From Apium graveolens (Eukaryota > Streptophyta > Magnoliopsida > Apiales > Apiaceae), in contig NC_133653.1 of NCBI RefSeq assembly GCF_009905375.1, positions 83,464,911 to 83,528,910 on the forward strand: 64,000 nt of DNA, given 5' to 3'. Shown piece by piece: positions 22,731 to 34,886 of this stretch (its first letter is position 1; each line of letters opens with the position of its first letter). The position numbers and the translations under genes were made by a program. Below the pieces are notes generated by a model. The model did no database searches, was not told the origin of the DNA, and saw only the letters and a program-made list of their open reading frames with translations.

Positions 22731-25615
22731 TAATGCTTATCTTCAGTCACTTATACTAATATAGAAAGTGTGGAAATTTTTCTTGAGTACAACTATGGTC
22801 AATGAAGATTTTACTTTATTATAAGTAACCATATATTATCCACCTAGAGTAATTTTTATACTTGTTTGCAAACTCCTAAACACTTTGATAATAGATGCAA
22901 TACTCAATGGATCAAAGTATATGGAACTTAGAACATTTTTCTAAGATTGCAAACAAGACGATGTTGGTTAATATTGCTTTATTTATCAAACCAATATTGT
23001 TTGAGATATTACAGTTGTTAGGAGTTAACAATTGTACGAAATATGAAATTGAATGCTGATGTCTTTTTGATAGATAATTGGTATTTAATTTATTGATATC
23101 TTATTTTAATATTTAAAATAGAATGCAACATAATTATTGGTATCTAAAGTACTTGACAAGTATCAGATAATGATATATTGTTAATATTTTATTGCAGATA
23201 ATTGTGAGATTTTAATTTCTAGTGGATTTATATGAGTTGCTACATCTAAAAGATTCACTACAATTTGAAATCAGCAGCATAATCAGTCTTATTAAGATTA
23301 TTTATCAATAAACAATTTTGTTGATTATAATCTTATAAAGATAGATTATGGAGCTTTTGACGTGAATGAGAATTGCTTATACTTTACCCTAAGTGATCAA
23401 TGCTTTTACAAAAACTCATTCATATTAAAAGACAAAATCTTTCTTTCTCTTCTTAATACTGCTAGTGTAATAACCCCAAAAAATTTGGACTTTTTGAAAC
23501 CCTGATGAATAGTAACTTTTGCTGATGATGCTGATTAAGGAAAATTATCAGCCCACGATATATAGGAGTACTGTTATGGAAATTCTAAGATCGTATTAGT
23601 ATTCCATAAAGTAAATGAGTGTACATAAAGGTCGGTAGAATTCAAATTCGAACACTTTGATTTTCCCCGAAAATCCACCATATACCGAAAGAAATGAGTA
23701 TAAGATAACATGATTAAAAGGATTTAAATTCAAGGATTATAAGAGAGGATCATAAAAGGAATATAAAATACTGAGAAAGGTTTAGGGGAACCTAAGTAAT
23801 AAGATCCCGGATATGATCCCTCAAACGATAAACGAGAACGAAAGTTAAGCGAACCGTATAACAGATCAGCGATCATTAGCCAAGTAATTAGGAGTTAATC
23901 AAAAGGGTTAGTGGAGGATGATGTCATCACACCAACAAGAGGAGGACAAGTGTAAGCAGATGACATAAGCAGATGACATGAGCATGACAAAGTGGGAAGG
24001 ATTGGTTGGTTGATTGTGAGCCACATAATTTTTACCATGGTAACAATTTAGAAAGGTAGCAACCAAGCCAAGGCAAAACTTATCACAAAACACAAATTAG
24101 AAGTTGACTTTTGCTTTCCAAGAACAAAAGCTCTCGGCCAAAACCAGAGCAGCAACTTCAAACTACCATATCTCCTTCAATACTCACTCAAATAGTATGT
24201 TCTATAGCTCTTTGGAAAGGTATTGAGATGGCCTACAACTCTTGTTCACAAGTCTCGTCCAAATAAGCATGGTAAGACCCTCGTTTTGACAGTTCTTTAA
24301 ATCTGACTTTTAGAAACTTCAAAACCTAACTTTGTGTTCTTGATTTCTTTGGAAAGATCAAGCTTGTAGGAGGCTCCCTAAAACTTCCTAGCTACTCTAA
24401 TCACTCCAAGGAAGGTATAAAACCTCCAAACCCTAACTTTACTTTGAGTATTACGATGGTTTTGATGGTTATAGTAAATGAGAAGCATGATGCTTGTGTG
24501 TTTAGAGTTTGGATTGGATTTGTAGTGATTTGGATGTTGAAATCTTGTTTATAGTTAATGAAACTTAAGTATAGCTAGTAGTTCATGTGTGGGGTTGTAT
24601 AAATTGAAAAATATTGAGGTTTGGGGACTGATGTAGTAAGGTTTGGATGAGGGTTGGTTGTATTGTTGGTTGTGAGTTGAATGGTGGTTGTTTGGAGTGG
24701 TTTAAAACTTGATAATCGCGTAAACATAGCTGTCGTAATGCCCAATTTCATACAACTGCTTGTTCTTAGTGTTCAGGACAGAGAGCTAACTATTGAATCT
24801 GTGACTTTTCCATGTTTAGTTAGATTATGTCGTAAGCTTCGTTTTGATATGTGGTTTGCTTGAATCCGATGTACGGTTTAGGAGAAACGACCGTTTTAAG
24901 TAACGACATTTCGCGAACGAACCATTACCCCTCGCCTTACTTTGAAACCTTAGTTAAGACCCTTAAATGACTAATTGGAGTATGAAACAATTATGTAAAG
25001 TGGATTAGGCAGTTGGTAGAGTACTCGCGAAAGAATCGACTTAAAATTCGTAACGGTTAATTTATTAAAAATGGTGGAGCCGAGGGTACTCGAGCGACTT
25101 ATGTAAACCGCTAAGCGTAAAAGCGAACGTTAGGGTCTAAGTGGTTAAAAACTAGTTTCTTAAGCGACCGTGGTCTAATTCCAGATTATGTTATTGTTCA
25201 TAGGTTACCGGACCCAGTCTAAGCTTAAGTCTATTCCGGGAACACTCAGGCAAGTTTTCTACCCGTTATACTATTGTGGTGATGTATATATGTATATACA
25301 TTATCTTGTGATAGATGCATGATTGTTATTAGCAAATCTTGCGGTATATTGGAGCATGCTGATATGATTTATATGCATGTCTGTTTCATAATATTGATAT
25401 CTAACTGTTGATTCAAATGCTTATAAGTTGCATAATACCTATGCTAGAGATAAGCAGTAGTTGCGTATACCCTTAGTGTAGGGGACCCAAAGGTGAACAT
25501 TTTCTAAACCGGGAGTCGATGTTCCCGAGTATATTATATATATATACTTATATATATATATAGATATAGTTTTCAAAATTATTAATCGAATAAGGTTTAT
25601 TCGATAACTTTATTT

Positions 25616-25735
25616 TTATTAATGAATATTATTTTGAATATTCATTCGGGGACTTATGATTCCGTTTATTTTATTTAATGAATATTATTTTTGAATATTC
25701 ATTCGAGGACTTATGACTCTGCTTATTTTATTAAA
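25616..25735 (+). repeat. Tandem repeat in solo LTR
   Basis: Two copies of a unit of roughly 65 bp containing AATGAATATTATTTT, GAATATTCATTCG and GGACTTATGA. The GAATATTCATT part pairs with the upstream AATGAATATT, giving hairpin potential. Confidence 0.7.
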
Positions 25736-26231
25736 TAATATTCTTTATTTTATTAAAGAATAATATTTCGATAATCAAACTTATTTTCGATTATTCAAAT
25801 AAAGATCGTACTTTCGTATAAGTATATCTTTGGTTATTTATTATTCATTTCAAGTAAAAGTTTTAAAACTTCTACTTCAATTATTTTAATAAGGATTATC
25901 CTTATGGGAATATTATTTAAACAATAATATTAAGATGTTTTCTAATATATTGGGACTGATTTATTTTATTAAATCAGCATTACTCCAAACATTCTTAAAA
26001 ATGTTTTCGAGTCTTCAAAATGATTTTGAAAGTTAGAGCGGATCCCAAAACTCATTTTTATATTTAAGATCTTCCTTTCAATGGGCATTTAAATAATCGC
26101 TCAAAACCCGAGGGATCCGGCTCTGTGGTGTATTTTATATTCGCAACAAGGTTGCTGTTTTGAGAAAACATTTTGATTACTTGCCCAACATTCGGGAAGT
26201 AAGTCCATCTATTTGAGTCGGCATAAGCAAC

Positions 26232-26312
26232 ATGGGCTCAGTGGGCGTCCATGAAAGTGTAAGTGGCTCAGTAGGAGTCCATCAATGCGTAGTGGCTGAG
26301 TGGAAGTCCAGC
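26232..26312 (+). repeat. Short tandem repeat, about three copies
   Basis: TGGGCTCAGTGGGCGTCCAT, then TGGCTCAGTAGGAGTCCAT, then TGGCTGAGTGGAAGTCCA, spaced about 30 bp. The unit lies in the leader half of the solo LTR. An ORF across it is probably chance. Confidence 0.7.
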
Positions 26313-26510
26313 ATAGGTCCTAATGCGGCCAGGGTGATGACCAGTGGGGAATTCGTCCATCTACTTGTAGAAAAGGTTACTTATTGGTATCTTTGCCTGA
26401 TCAACAAGATATCAAGTTTATGCCAAGGTTTTCTCCTTTCCAAATTCATTGGATATTGCAACTCTGTTTATAATTTTCATAACAGAGGTTTTCAAGGAGT
26501 GTATGAAATG

Positions 26511-26523
26511 CATATATATATAT

Positions 26524-26573
<50 letters not shown>
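26511..26573 (+). repeat. TA-dinucleotide microsatellite
   Basis: About 60 bp of nearly pure TA, broken once by GG near 26525. Confidence 0.95.
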
Positions 26574-26575
<2 letters not shown>

Positions 26576-27131
26576 GGACTTAATGAAGTATCTCGTAACT
26601 TCATTTCTTTCAAATGATATTTCAAAGATTGAATCTATTCAAGTCTTATCTTGTAGTCTCATCAGTGTGATGAACTTTTGAAACTGATTATAACTTGAAC
26701 GGTGGTAGTTCAAGTAGTATTTGGAAAAGATATAAGTATATTGGAGTATCTTGTAACTTCATCTTTTGAACTTATATCTAGTAAATGATTATCTTATGCA
26801 CGTCGAAGATTTTCAGAAAAACGTTGAGACAAGGTTAGATATATGAGATCACCTTGCAACGATATTTTTATACAGTTATAAACTGGAACTCTGTGTATAT
26901 TAGGCATGGAAGAGGACTTCCAAGATTTTGAAAAGTATATAAGTATATATACTAAATATTTTGCGACTTTGTCGCATTAAGATATCAAACTTGGTTCATT
27001 TCTTCTTGACCAAGACTTTCATGAGTACTATGAGAATGCTCATATATTGTTAATTATTATACATATTATTTCGGTGGGCTTGTTGCTCACCCTTGCTTTC
27101 TTCTTTCATCACACAACAACAGATAGACAAG

Positions 27132-27221
27132 ATGAACAGGACCAAGCTCCCAATTTGCGAGCGGATAGGAAACGTTCCGCAGTTTCCTGTAGGCGTTGAT
27201 GCCGCTGTAGCTGAGGTATAA
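27132..27221 (+). CDS. Very short LTR-encoded ORF (29 residues)
   Basis: ATG at 27132, stop TAA at 27219. It begins MNRTKLPICERIG and ends FPVGVDAAVAEV. It lies near the 3' end of the LTR, the same place as the H3-tail-like ORF at 9188-9484, whose later part contains FPAGIDIDH, a possible match to FPVGVDAA here. It may be an exon of an LTR leader transcript. Coding status is unproven. Confidence 0.3.
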   Translation: MNRTKLPICERIGNVPQFPVGVDAAVAEV

Positions 27222-29140
27222 ATTACCAATAGGCTAGGCTTTCAACTTCTGATGTATCAGACTTATGTATCTATATGAAATATAATAAGGGCAAAGAAAT
27301 GTAAATTTATTCAGAAACCCTTTTAAGGTGTAACGGTTTATAATTGTGGAATAAAATGACTTGTGTTATTTTTGGTATTCATCTCTGAGACTATAACTTG
27401 TGGTGTGTGTGTGTGTATATATTGTGGGGTCACAGTACGCAGTAGTTGGTTGTTTATTAAGGTTAAGTGTTATTAAGGGAAATGGAACTCGTGACAACCC
27501 GGATCCCCGACCCCGGATTTGGGGGTGTTACAGCTAGGTCATCAGTCTGTGTCTTATCAAATCATTTATCTTTTTAGGCATAAAAACAGACTTGTGCACT
27601 CGAACAGTTTTAGGAGAAAATCAAACTTCTTTCTACTTTAGTGATTGCTTATTTCATTAAAATCTTTTTGAAATCACTATTGTACATCATTTCTCTCAAA
27701 AGATTAAATGCATAATTTTCATTCGTTATAGATCTTAAGTGCATTTTATCTTTACATTGCCATATGCTTTGTGATACAGGTTCAGCCTCCAATGACATTC
27801 TTTCATTGATAGTCATGAGGTTGAAAACCCACAACTTCTATCTCAGAGTGTAAAGACAAACACAAAAATAGAACCAACCAATAATCTCTTACCCCTAAAA
27901 TGATGTATGAATGAGCGTGATGGAGAAAGTGCCTTAGTGCACCACATAAGGAAGGTTCTGACGTCAACCCAGCAGCCCTGTCTCCTACAAAGATGAGTAG
28001 CATTTAAACCAAGACAACTTCTAGCCCCCATACATATTCTCAAAAAGATATAATGGCTGAAAAGGCACAAAACAGTTACTAGATTCATCCTCTCAACAGG
28101 GTGCGTCTATTGAAATTCGCCTGTCGGCCAGGGTATCCGATGTAGTGTCACCACCTCAAACATAAACAATTCTTGATGCACAAGTAAAGGTTACACATAC
28201 AAAGGATGAGTTAACGGAAACAAGAGTTTCGACCATTTTACGGTCAGATTCAATTGTTCAAGGTTCTTTAATGGACCAATTGCCTTTACAGGTGTTAGGA
28301 GAGGATACTGATCCAATAGCCATATGTCAGTGGTCAGTGTCTACCTCCCCAGGACTAATAAACCTGGATGCATCTGCGGATAGTGGATCTGACATAGGTA
28401 CAGATCGGCAACTTGTTGACAATGATTCGGATTTACCTGATGTGTCACAAGGAAATGTCTTCACAGACATTAGAAGGGAACTTTGATCTTTATGCTAAAT
28501 TCTTTGGATCACTGTTTACCTTCCCATAGTTCAAATCTGGAACCCTAAAAGGGAAACTAGCAACTTGTAGATTATGACTCAGATTCATCTGATGAGTCTA
28601 ACAAGGATGGGGATTTGCGAACTCCCATTGCACCACCTGTGACCTCTTTAAGGATGGCTGGGGTGATTTTCATTGCAGGTACAGCTGGATTTTGGAGCTA
28701 TGTGAGGAATGATACACTTGTGAGAATGAGTGTAAACATGAGTGGAGAGAAGAGTGAAACACTTGTGAGGTACACGAAACAGAATCACACACTCACAGTG
28801 AGGAAGAAAGAGAAACACCATATCCCATTCCCTAAACATGGTTCTTGATACTTCGGGTCTCGAATCTGTTTATGATTGGAACCTAACTCTTAGGGACCTA
28901 ACATTTACAGATTAGATTAGAATACTTCGGGACCTTGGGAGCTAACAATTGGTAACACTTGGTGATCTCACATTTGGGAGGTATAAGGAGTTGGGAAAAT
29001 TGGTGAACATGATGATCAACAGTGAAGTCATTCTTGCAGCATTTAAAGGGACACGGTTGATCAGACTCAGACTTGTTATTTCTTTTCCAACCCAGTAACA
29101 TATGAGAACTCCGTCAGATGACAGCATACATTTCTTCTCT

Positions 29141-29475
29141 AAGGGGGAGATAAAAGCTTATATAATAGTTTGGAGGATTCCTCAACTAAGGGGGAGAAAT
29201 AGCAGGAAGGAGGAAAAAGGTAATGTACATAAACACTACACCACACCATTGTTGTTTGTAACTACGGATCCTATTGTACGGGAGAGGTGGTAAACACAAA
29301 GGTGATTTTCTAGTGATCAGAAGAAGTGGTTTGGTTCATCACTATTCTTCATAAGGGGAGAAGCTGTTTTCCAAAAGGGGAATACCATTAGTTCTTATCT
29401 GCGGATCCTACTGTACGGGAGAGGTGGTAGACGAAGGTGATCTCCTTTAAGCAGTTCATTCTCATAGAGGGAGAA
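29141..29475 (+). repeat. Repeated polypurine-like tracts upstream of 3' LTR of B
   Basis: Purine tracts of the AAGGGGGAGA type occur at 29141, 29188, 29353, 29373 (weaker) and 29466 (weaker), before the true tract at 29787. A block containing CGGATCCTA(T/C)TGTACGGGAG is present twice, near 29263 and 29401, so part of the region is tandemly duplicated with a period near 135 bp. Multiple such tracts are a described hallmark of Sireviruses. Confidence 0.75.
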
Positions 29476-29786
29476 GCAAGAGAGATATGCGCTTCTCAAC
29501 AGGAAATGTGGTTGTACAAAAGAAATTGATGATGATTACTTCAAGACTGAGAAGTATTATCTGGCAGAGAGTTGAAGAACCAAGGAAATGAAGATGAAAC
29601 TACTTGAAGATCAGTTCAGTGCTAAAGGAACAAGCATCTTTCATTTCAGTTACTTAAGAAATCTGGAAATGCGGTATTTGATCCAGAAAACTAGTAGCAT
29701 TATTTACAAGTCCTGGTACATTACTTTTTCTAGTTGTTAGTTGAGTTATCCTCTCTATTTAATTTGTTTGTTAAGTTTAACAATCA

Positions 29787-29799
29787 AATAGGGGGAGAT
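29787..29799 (+). promoter_or_regulatory. Polypurine tract of element B
   Basis: AATAGGGGGAGAT directly precedes the 3' LTR at 29800. Confidence 0.9.
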
Positions 29800-30960
29800 T
29801 GTTGGTGAGACTGCGTAGCTGTATGAACAATTACGTGATAACTCAACACAATAACAACACTAGAACATGACAGGTTAATAAAACTACGTCTACATAAGGA
29901 ATCCAGAAGAAGAATGATCAGACACATACAAGAATCAGAACACAGTATTACAAGTGCAAGTCTATTTGAAGTCATAGAAAGAAGATCATTCAGTGATCAA
30001 GCCTCTGTGAAGAATAAACAATCAGAGGACTTGTTGTTTTAATACAGTTGAAGATTCAAGTATAGAAATCAAGTGATTCCAGTAGAAAACAATCTATAGA
30101 ACTCAAGTCAGAATTCATTAACAAGGAACAATCAGAAAGGATAAGGATATTCAATTCAGGGCTAGTCGTTTGTGAATCAGACCAGTGCACTAAGCGTCAG
30201 CATTCCAGGATTGATCATTCAAGTCTACAAAAGAAGTGTTAATTGATTTCAAGATCATACAAAAGAATGTATTCAGAATTAAAGAAAAAAAGAAGAATGA
30301 GTGAAAATATTCTAAGGCATAGAAGTTGATTTTCAACTAGTAGAATTCGACTTGTATGAATTCGACTAGTGGAAAATCAACTAGTGGAATGTTATTCTAC
30401 TAGTCAATTTTTGACCTCCAAAATGGACTTCCAAAATCGACTTCTACTTAATTAGAATATTCTCTAAGTGCTACACATGTATAGAATTCGACTTCTATAT
30501 TCTACTAGTCAAATTTCATCAAGGTCAAATTTGACTACTAAGAAGGAATGCAAATTCGACTACTAGGGACTTGGGTTATTTTGAAATGCAGCAAATTAGA
30601 ATGCTTGGACCAGAAGAAGCCACGTATTCAATTTGGTTTTAAGTCTACAATAAAACAGAAATCTCAGCATTTATTCAGATGAGAATTCTTCACCAGCAAA
30701 CTGAGAAGCTTTTATGGAGAGCATTACGGAGCATTCAAGTTCATATTAATTGCTTTGTAACTGTACTGTTATGCTGTTGAAATTTCTGTAGAAGCTAATC
30801 AATTGATTAGATTGTAGCAACATTAAGGTTTATATCAATCGAAATATATTCCTTGAATTGTGTTATGTTTTTACTTTCCAACATAAACTAAGAACTTGTT
30901 TTGAATCGGAATTAATTGGTGGTATCGTATTCAACCCCCCTTCTACGATACCTTTGGACC
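29800..30960 (+). repeat. 3' LTR of element B, right end damaged
   Basis: Nearly the same as 15082-16219 with scattered substitutions. Several TCGA words of the 5' copy read TCAA or TTGA here, as expected from deamination of methylated CG. A short duplication (GGAAAATCAACTAGTGG near 30372) is specific to this copy. It matches up to GGACCTA near 30962 and lacks the final ACA. Confidence 0.92.
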
Positions 30961-33879
30961 TAGCGGCTAAGTAACTAATTTAATGATCCAAAACGATCCC
31001 GAACGAACCAATATTCCGTAAATACAAATACCATATTTCTTATTTCATTTTATTCGTTTATTAATTTACCACCAGTAAAAAAAATAAAAATTTTATAGTA
31101 ATTACAGAGAAAAAAAAACCTAAAAACGATACGTTCTTGAGAATCTAACGTATGAACGAAGGCGTTATCGAACTCTGATTCGGGCGTGCAGCATATCAAA
31201 ATGAAGCTCTTGAAATCTTCTTTCTGAATCAACCATTTGTTTTTGCCCAGAAATCAAATTTTAATTCGAATTATTTGATGATTAAAATATGAATTTTTAT
31301 TCTTGATGTTGTTGATATGATTTGATGATTCCATGTTGTAGATCATCTCTTGCCAGTCAGTTTGGTATATCATATGTTGATTTTTGAGCTCTGCATCATG
31401 CCTAAAATTTGATTTAATTTTCGAGATTATATGAACTAGGGTTCTTGAAGTTCTTGAAGAATTTTAATTAAAATTTGGGGATTTTTAAGTTACTGATTCT
31501 GGGTTAAATCGAATGCAACCATCGTTTAGATCATTTTAAAAGCAATCTATTGACATAAAAGAGACAAACCGAGGACCTGTAATTCGTGTTCGTCGAAAAA
31601 CGCCGTTCAACGGCGTCAGAAATTTCAATCAATTTTTCTAGGCGATTTAGTGATTTGTTGGTCGAATAAATTGCATAAATGGATTGCTGGAAACGAGGGG
31701 AACATCTCCTGTTAATCTCGTCGAATTCTGGATAATATTCAGGCTCACCGAAAAAGCGGCGAACGGCTGCGAGGCGGGGAAGATGGCAAAAATGCAGGTT
31801 AGTACCTGTATTTTTGCTAATCTTGCAAAGCAGGGATTTCTGTTTTAAAATATTACAAAAATTAGATTTCTGTTAAAAATATTTTAGAAATGATATTTTT
31901 ATTATTTTAAAAATCAGAAAATCAATTATTTAACCATTTTAAATTCAGAAAATTATTTTAATTATTTATTTATTCAAAAATAAATCGAAATTATTTTATT
32001 AATTAATTTTAATTAGTTTTTAATTATTTTAATTAATCGATTAATTTAAAATTAATTGATTAATTAATTTAATTAATTATTAATTAATTTTAATTGATTT
32101 AATAATCAGATTTAATTATTTAAAATTGATTTAAAAATTCCAAAAAAATAGTTTCGAGCTTTAAAAAATTATTTTAAATTATTTTCAAGGCTCGATAAAT
32201 ATTATAAAATTATTTTAAAGTCAAATTCGAGTGTTCGAACCCTATTATCTAAATATAAAATGATTCGGAGTCCATTTTTAATTCTGAAAAATGTTCAAAA
32301 ATTCGTAATAAATACCTGGAAAATCATTTTGACCCCGAATCTTCTTTGAAAATTTAATTTGATCAAATACCTTACGTGTTATGTGCTACGTGTTCACTGA
32401 TTGATGCGTTATATGCCTATGTGGTTATGGTTTGACTGTTTTATTCATAACTTGCAATCCGTACGTCAGATTTGGGTGAAACGAATGGTAGATAAAAGCT
32501 TATGACGTCTATGTGACGATTAGAATAATATGAGTATGAATAATTGATAGATACTTGTGATGCCTAGCAGAGTCAGCGAGGCATAGAAAAGGAAATCAGT
32601 TGTCCATAAATAGAATCAGAGTGTAGAAAGAGAAGGAAAGTGATTGATAAATAGAAGCAAAGCATAGAAAGAGAAGAGAAGTGGTTGATGAGTAAAACTG
32701 TTAGATGAGTACATGTAAAGTGGAAATCTTCGGTGATAAAGCAAGTACTTCTGAACCTTTCTTTAAGATATATTGCAAATATTTTCGAACTGTTTCATAA
32801 CATGTCACTATTATTCAAAATAATTCCTGTTTTATATTGCAAGTGCTTTAAACTATTTAACCTTGAACCTTGATTCTCCTTGATCTTGAGCCATAAGCCT
32901 TGTTCTTCATAAACCATTGATTGTTGAATTCCCAACACGATCCAAACATATACGATACTACTCCACAAATACATATCTACCACATACTGATTCTGATATT
33001 GAGTTTCTTAACATACCAACCCTTATTCCTTGTTTAACAGAAGACCAATTCTTGGAACCCTTGAACCCTTGGTCTTCTACTTTCTGAATCTCTCCTTGAT
33101 TGAAAGCCAATCTTTTCGAATTCCCTGTTATGCCTTCATGGTGTTATGAATCACCCTATGCTTCAAAATAAATGTTGTTTATGATTCAGCTTATTGATTT
33201 ACATTGGTTATCATATTGAATTGTTTTAGAATTTGATGGTTTTATAAATATGGACCAGATTCGTGGTCAGACCAGATTCGTGGTCATAATAGGCCAATGC
33301 GTGCCTTGGATCCAGTATATAGAGCAAAGCTGGGATCCTTGCTCGGGGTTAGTGCGTGACTGATCAGCAGCCTAACCTTGGTTTTTAAAATGAAAAGTGA
33401 ATATCCAATTCTAATCATTGCTTATTCAGAAACTTGATTCTTCTGAATCATTTCAATTGGTGATTGTTTAACCTCAATTGCTGCTATTATTCCTTGCTGA
33501 GCTAGTAAGCTCACTCTTGCAAAATTTTTTATGTTTTCAACAGTTGAAATGGGAAATTATTGGTAACGAGGATTCCCTATCCAATGTGCGAGCTAGGTTT
33601 TCCAATTAAGTTGGATCGAGCTACCAGGAGATTTATATTGTAAATGAGTTATGTAAGATGGTGAAAATGATATCATTATCAATTGTAAGTTGAACTAGTT
33701 GGGATTTGGCACGATGTAATAAAAGTTAAGGTTGTGGCTTGTTTTCATACTTGAACCTGTTGTGATCCATGGTTGTGAAAAGAAGGGTCAGTGCATATAA
33801 TATTTTATATACAGGTTTATATATTATGTGTGTGTGTTGTGAGCCCCAAACTTCTGACCTGGGTTTGGAGGGCGTCACA
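30961..33879 (+). mobile_element. 5'-truncated LTR of a Ty3/gypsy-type element
   Basis: The right end GGGCGTCACA (to about 33879) matches the 3' end of the 9136-13539 LTR, and the layout near it (ACAGTTGAAATGG near 33540, then an internal exon-like stretch) resembles the other two LTRs. The expected TGT start is absent: sequence runs straight from the damaged LTR of B. Right of it the inner element resumes at CTTTTCCTG, but the part corresponding to 3936-4372 of the outer copy, which includes RNase H, is gone. A deletion therefore joined or followed this insertion. AT-rich 31800-32200 holds no gene. Confidence 0.7.
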
Positions 33880-33956
33880 CTTTTCCTGTCAATTTTGCAC
33901 CCTGCAAAATCTGCATCTGAGTAACCTATTAGCTTAAAGTTTGATTCCCTAAATTA

Positions 33957-34886
33957 TCACAATCCTAGATCAGCTGTACCCTTAAGGTACTTGAAAATTC
34001 TTTTCACAGCTGTTAAGTGAGGTTCTCTTGGATCTGCTTGAAATCTTGCACAAAGACAGGTAGCATACATGATATCAGGTCTACTCGCAGTTAGATAGAG
34101 TAATGAGCCAATCATACCTCTGTAATCAATAATATCTACTGATGTACTAGTATCCTTATCCAATTTTATTGCAGTGGCCATAGGAGTGGATGAACTTGAA
34201 CAGTCTTGCATTCCAAATTTCTTCAACAAATTTCTGGTGTACTTAGATTGACAAATAAAAGTTCCTTCTTCATTCTGCTTGACTTGAAGGCCCAGAAAAT
34301 AGCTAAGTTCTCCCATCATACTCATTTGATATCTTGACTGCATTAGCTTGGCAAACCTTTTACAAAGTGTGTCATTTGTAGAACCAAAAATGATATCATC
34401 AACATATATCTGTACCAAAAAGTCCTTTCCATGGTTGAGTTAGAATAAAGTTTTTTCAATTGTCCCTCTATTAAATCCACTTTCCAGAAGAAACTGAGCT
34501 GATGACTCATACCATGCTCTTGGAGCTTTCTTAAGGCCATAAAGTGTTTTATCAAGTTTGTAGACATGATTAGGAAATTTTGAATCTACAAAACCTGGAG
34601 GTTGTTCAACATATACTTCTTCTTCTAATTCTCCATTAAGAAAAACACTTTTTACATCCATTTGAAAGACTGTAAACTTTTTGTGAGCAACATAAGCCAA
34701 AAATATCCTTATGGCTTCCAATCTAGCAACTGGTGCAAATGTTTCATCATAATCAATTCCCTCATGTTGAGAATATCCTTTTGCAACCAGCCTTGCTTTA
34801 TTCCATGTAATTATGCCATCACCATCATTTTTATTTCTGAACACCCACTTTGTACCAACAACAGATATATTCTTTGGTCTTGGCAC
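33957..34886 (-). pseudogene. Reverse transcriptase of inner copia element
   Basis: The first ORF (34886-34440) covers fingers and palm: [56 protein letters not shown]. The second (34418-33957) has the catalytic YVDDIIFGS, then LGLQVKQNEEGTF and the thumb. A small frameshift near 34430 separates them, just before YVDD. It ends in TGA (33957-33959) directly followed by TAA, where GLWYP is normal; the outer copy has TGA at the same place. RNase H downstream is deleted. Confidence 0.9.

Larger units (their letters stand above)
21761..23465 (+). other. AT-rich 3' non-coding region of element B with degenerate tandem repeats
   Basis: No gene. Successive blocks of about 0.6 kb look alike: the string around ATTACTTAGAA...AATGCTTAT occurs near 22105 and 22706 with a decayed version near 23380, and GTTATAAGTTAATTATGAGATTTTG near 22520 has a relative near 23205. 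The last five bases (GCTAG) are the target duplication of the solo LTR that follows. Confidence 0.65.
23466..27532 (+). mobile_element. Solo LTR of a Ty3/gypsy-type element inside element B
   Basis: 4067 bp from TGTAATAACCCC to GGGGGTGTTACA, flanked by GCTAG on both sides (23461-23465, 27533-27537). The ends are short inverted repeats, and there is no direct repeat of one end at the other, so it is one LTR. No gag or pol is present. Inside are tandem repeats (25616-25735, 26232-26312), a TA microsatellite and a short ORF near the 3' end (27132-27221). It resembles 9136-13539 and 30961-33879 in its end sequences and layout. Confidence 0.9.
27533..29799 (+). other. 3' region of element B with a possible decayed extra ORF
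   Basis: The region continues element B after the solo LTR. An open stretch at about 28150-28486 reads acidic, Ser/Asp-rich protein (VDNDSDLPDVSQG); a second partial copy of that motif (VDYDSDSSDESNKDG) is at 28560-28615. This is where the other copia elements carry their extra ORF, so it may be its remnant. No start codon or intact frame is certain. From 29140 onward the region is non-coding with repeated purine tracts. Confidence 0.45.
15082..30960 (+). mobile_element. Copia element B (Sirevirus-type), plus strand, decayed
   Basis: 5' LTR 15082-16219, primer site, gag, protease, remnants of integrase, RT and RNase H, a long AT-rich 3' region, repeated polypurine-like tracts, a final polypurine tract (29787-29799) and a 3' LTR from 29800. 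It lies in the spacer of the inner element, in opposite orientation. It is interrupted by a solo LTR at 23466-27532. The right end is damaged: the 3' LTR matches the 5' LTR down to GGACCTA and then runs into the Ty3-type fragment, so the right target duplication is lost. Confidence 0.9.

Noticed and set aside
24681..24863. 60-codon plus-strand ORF in the second solo LTR
   Set aside because: Isolated short frame with no partner in the other LTRs; consistent with chance in the leader region.
27649..28088. Minus-strand ORFs after the GCTAG solo LTR
   Set aside because: Three overlapping short frames with no motif in a decayed region of element B.
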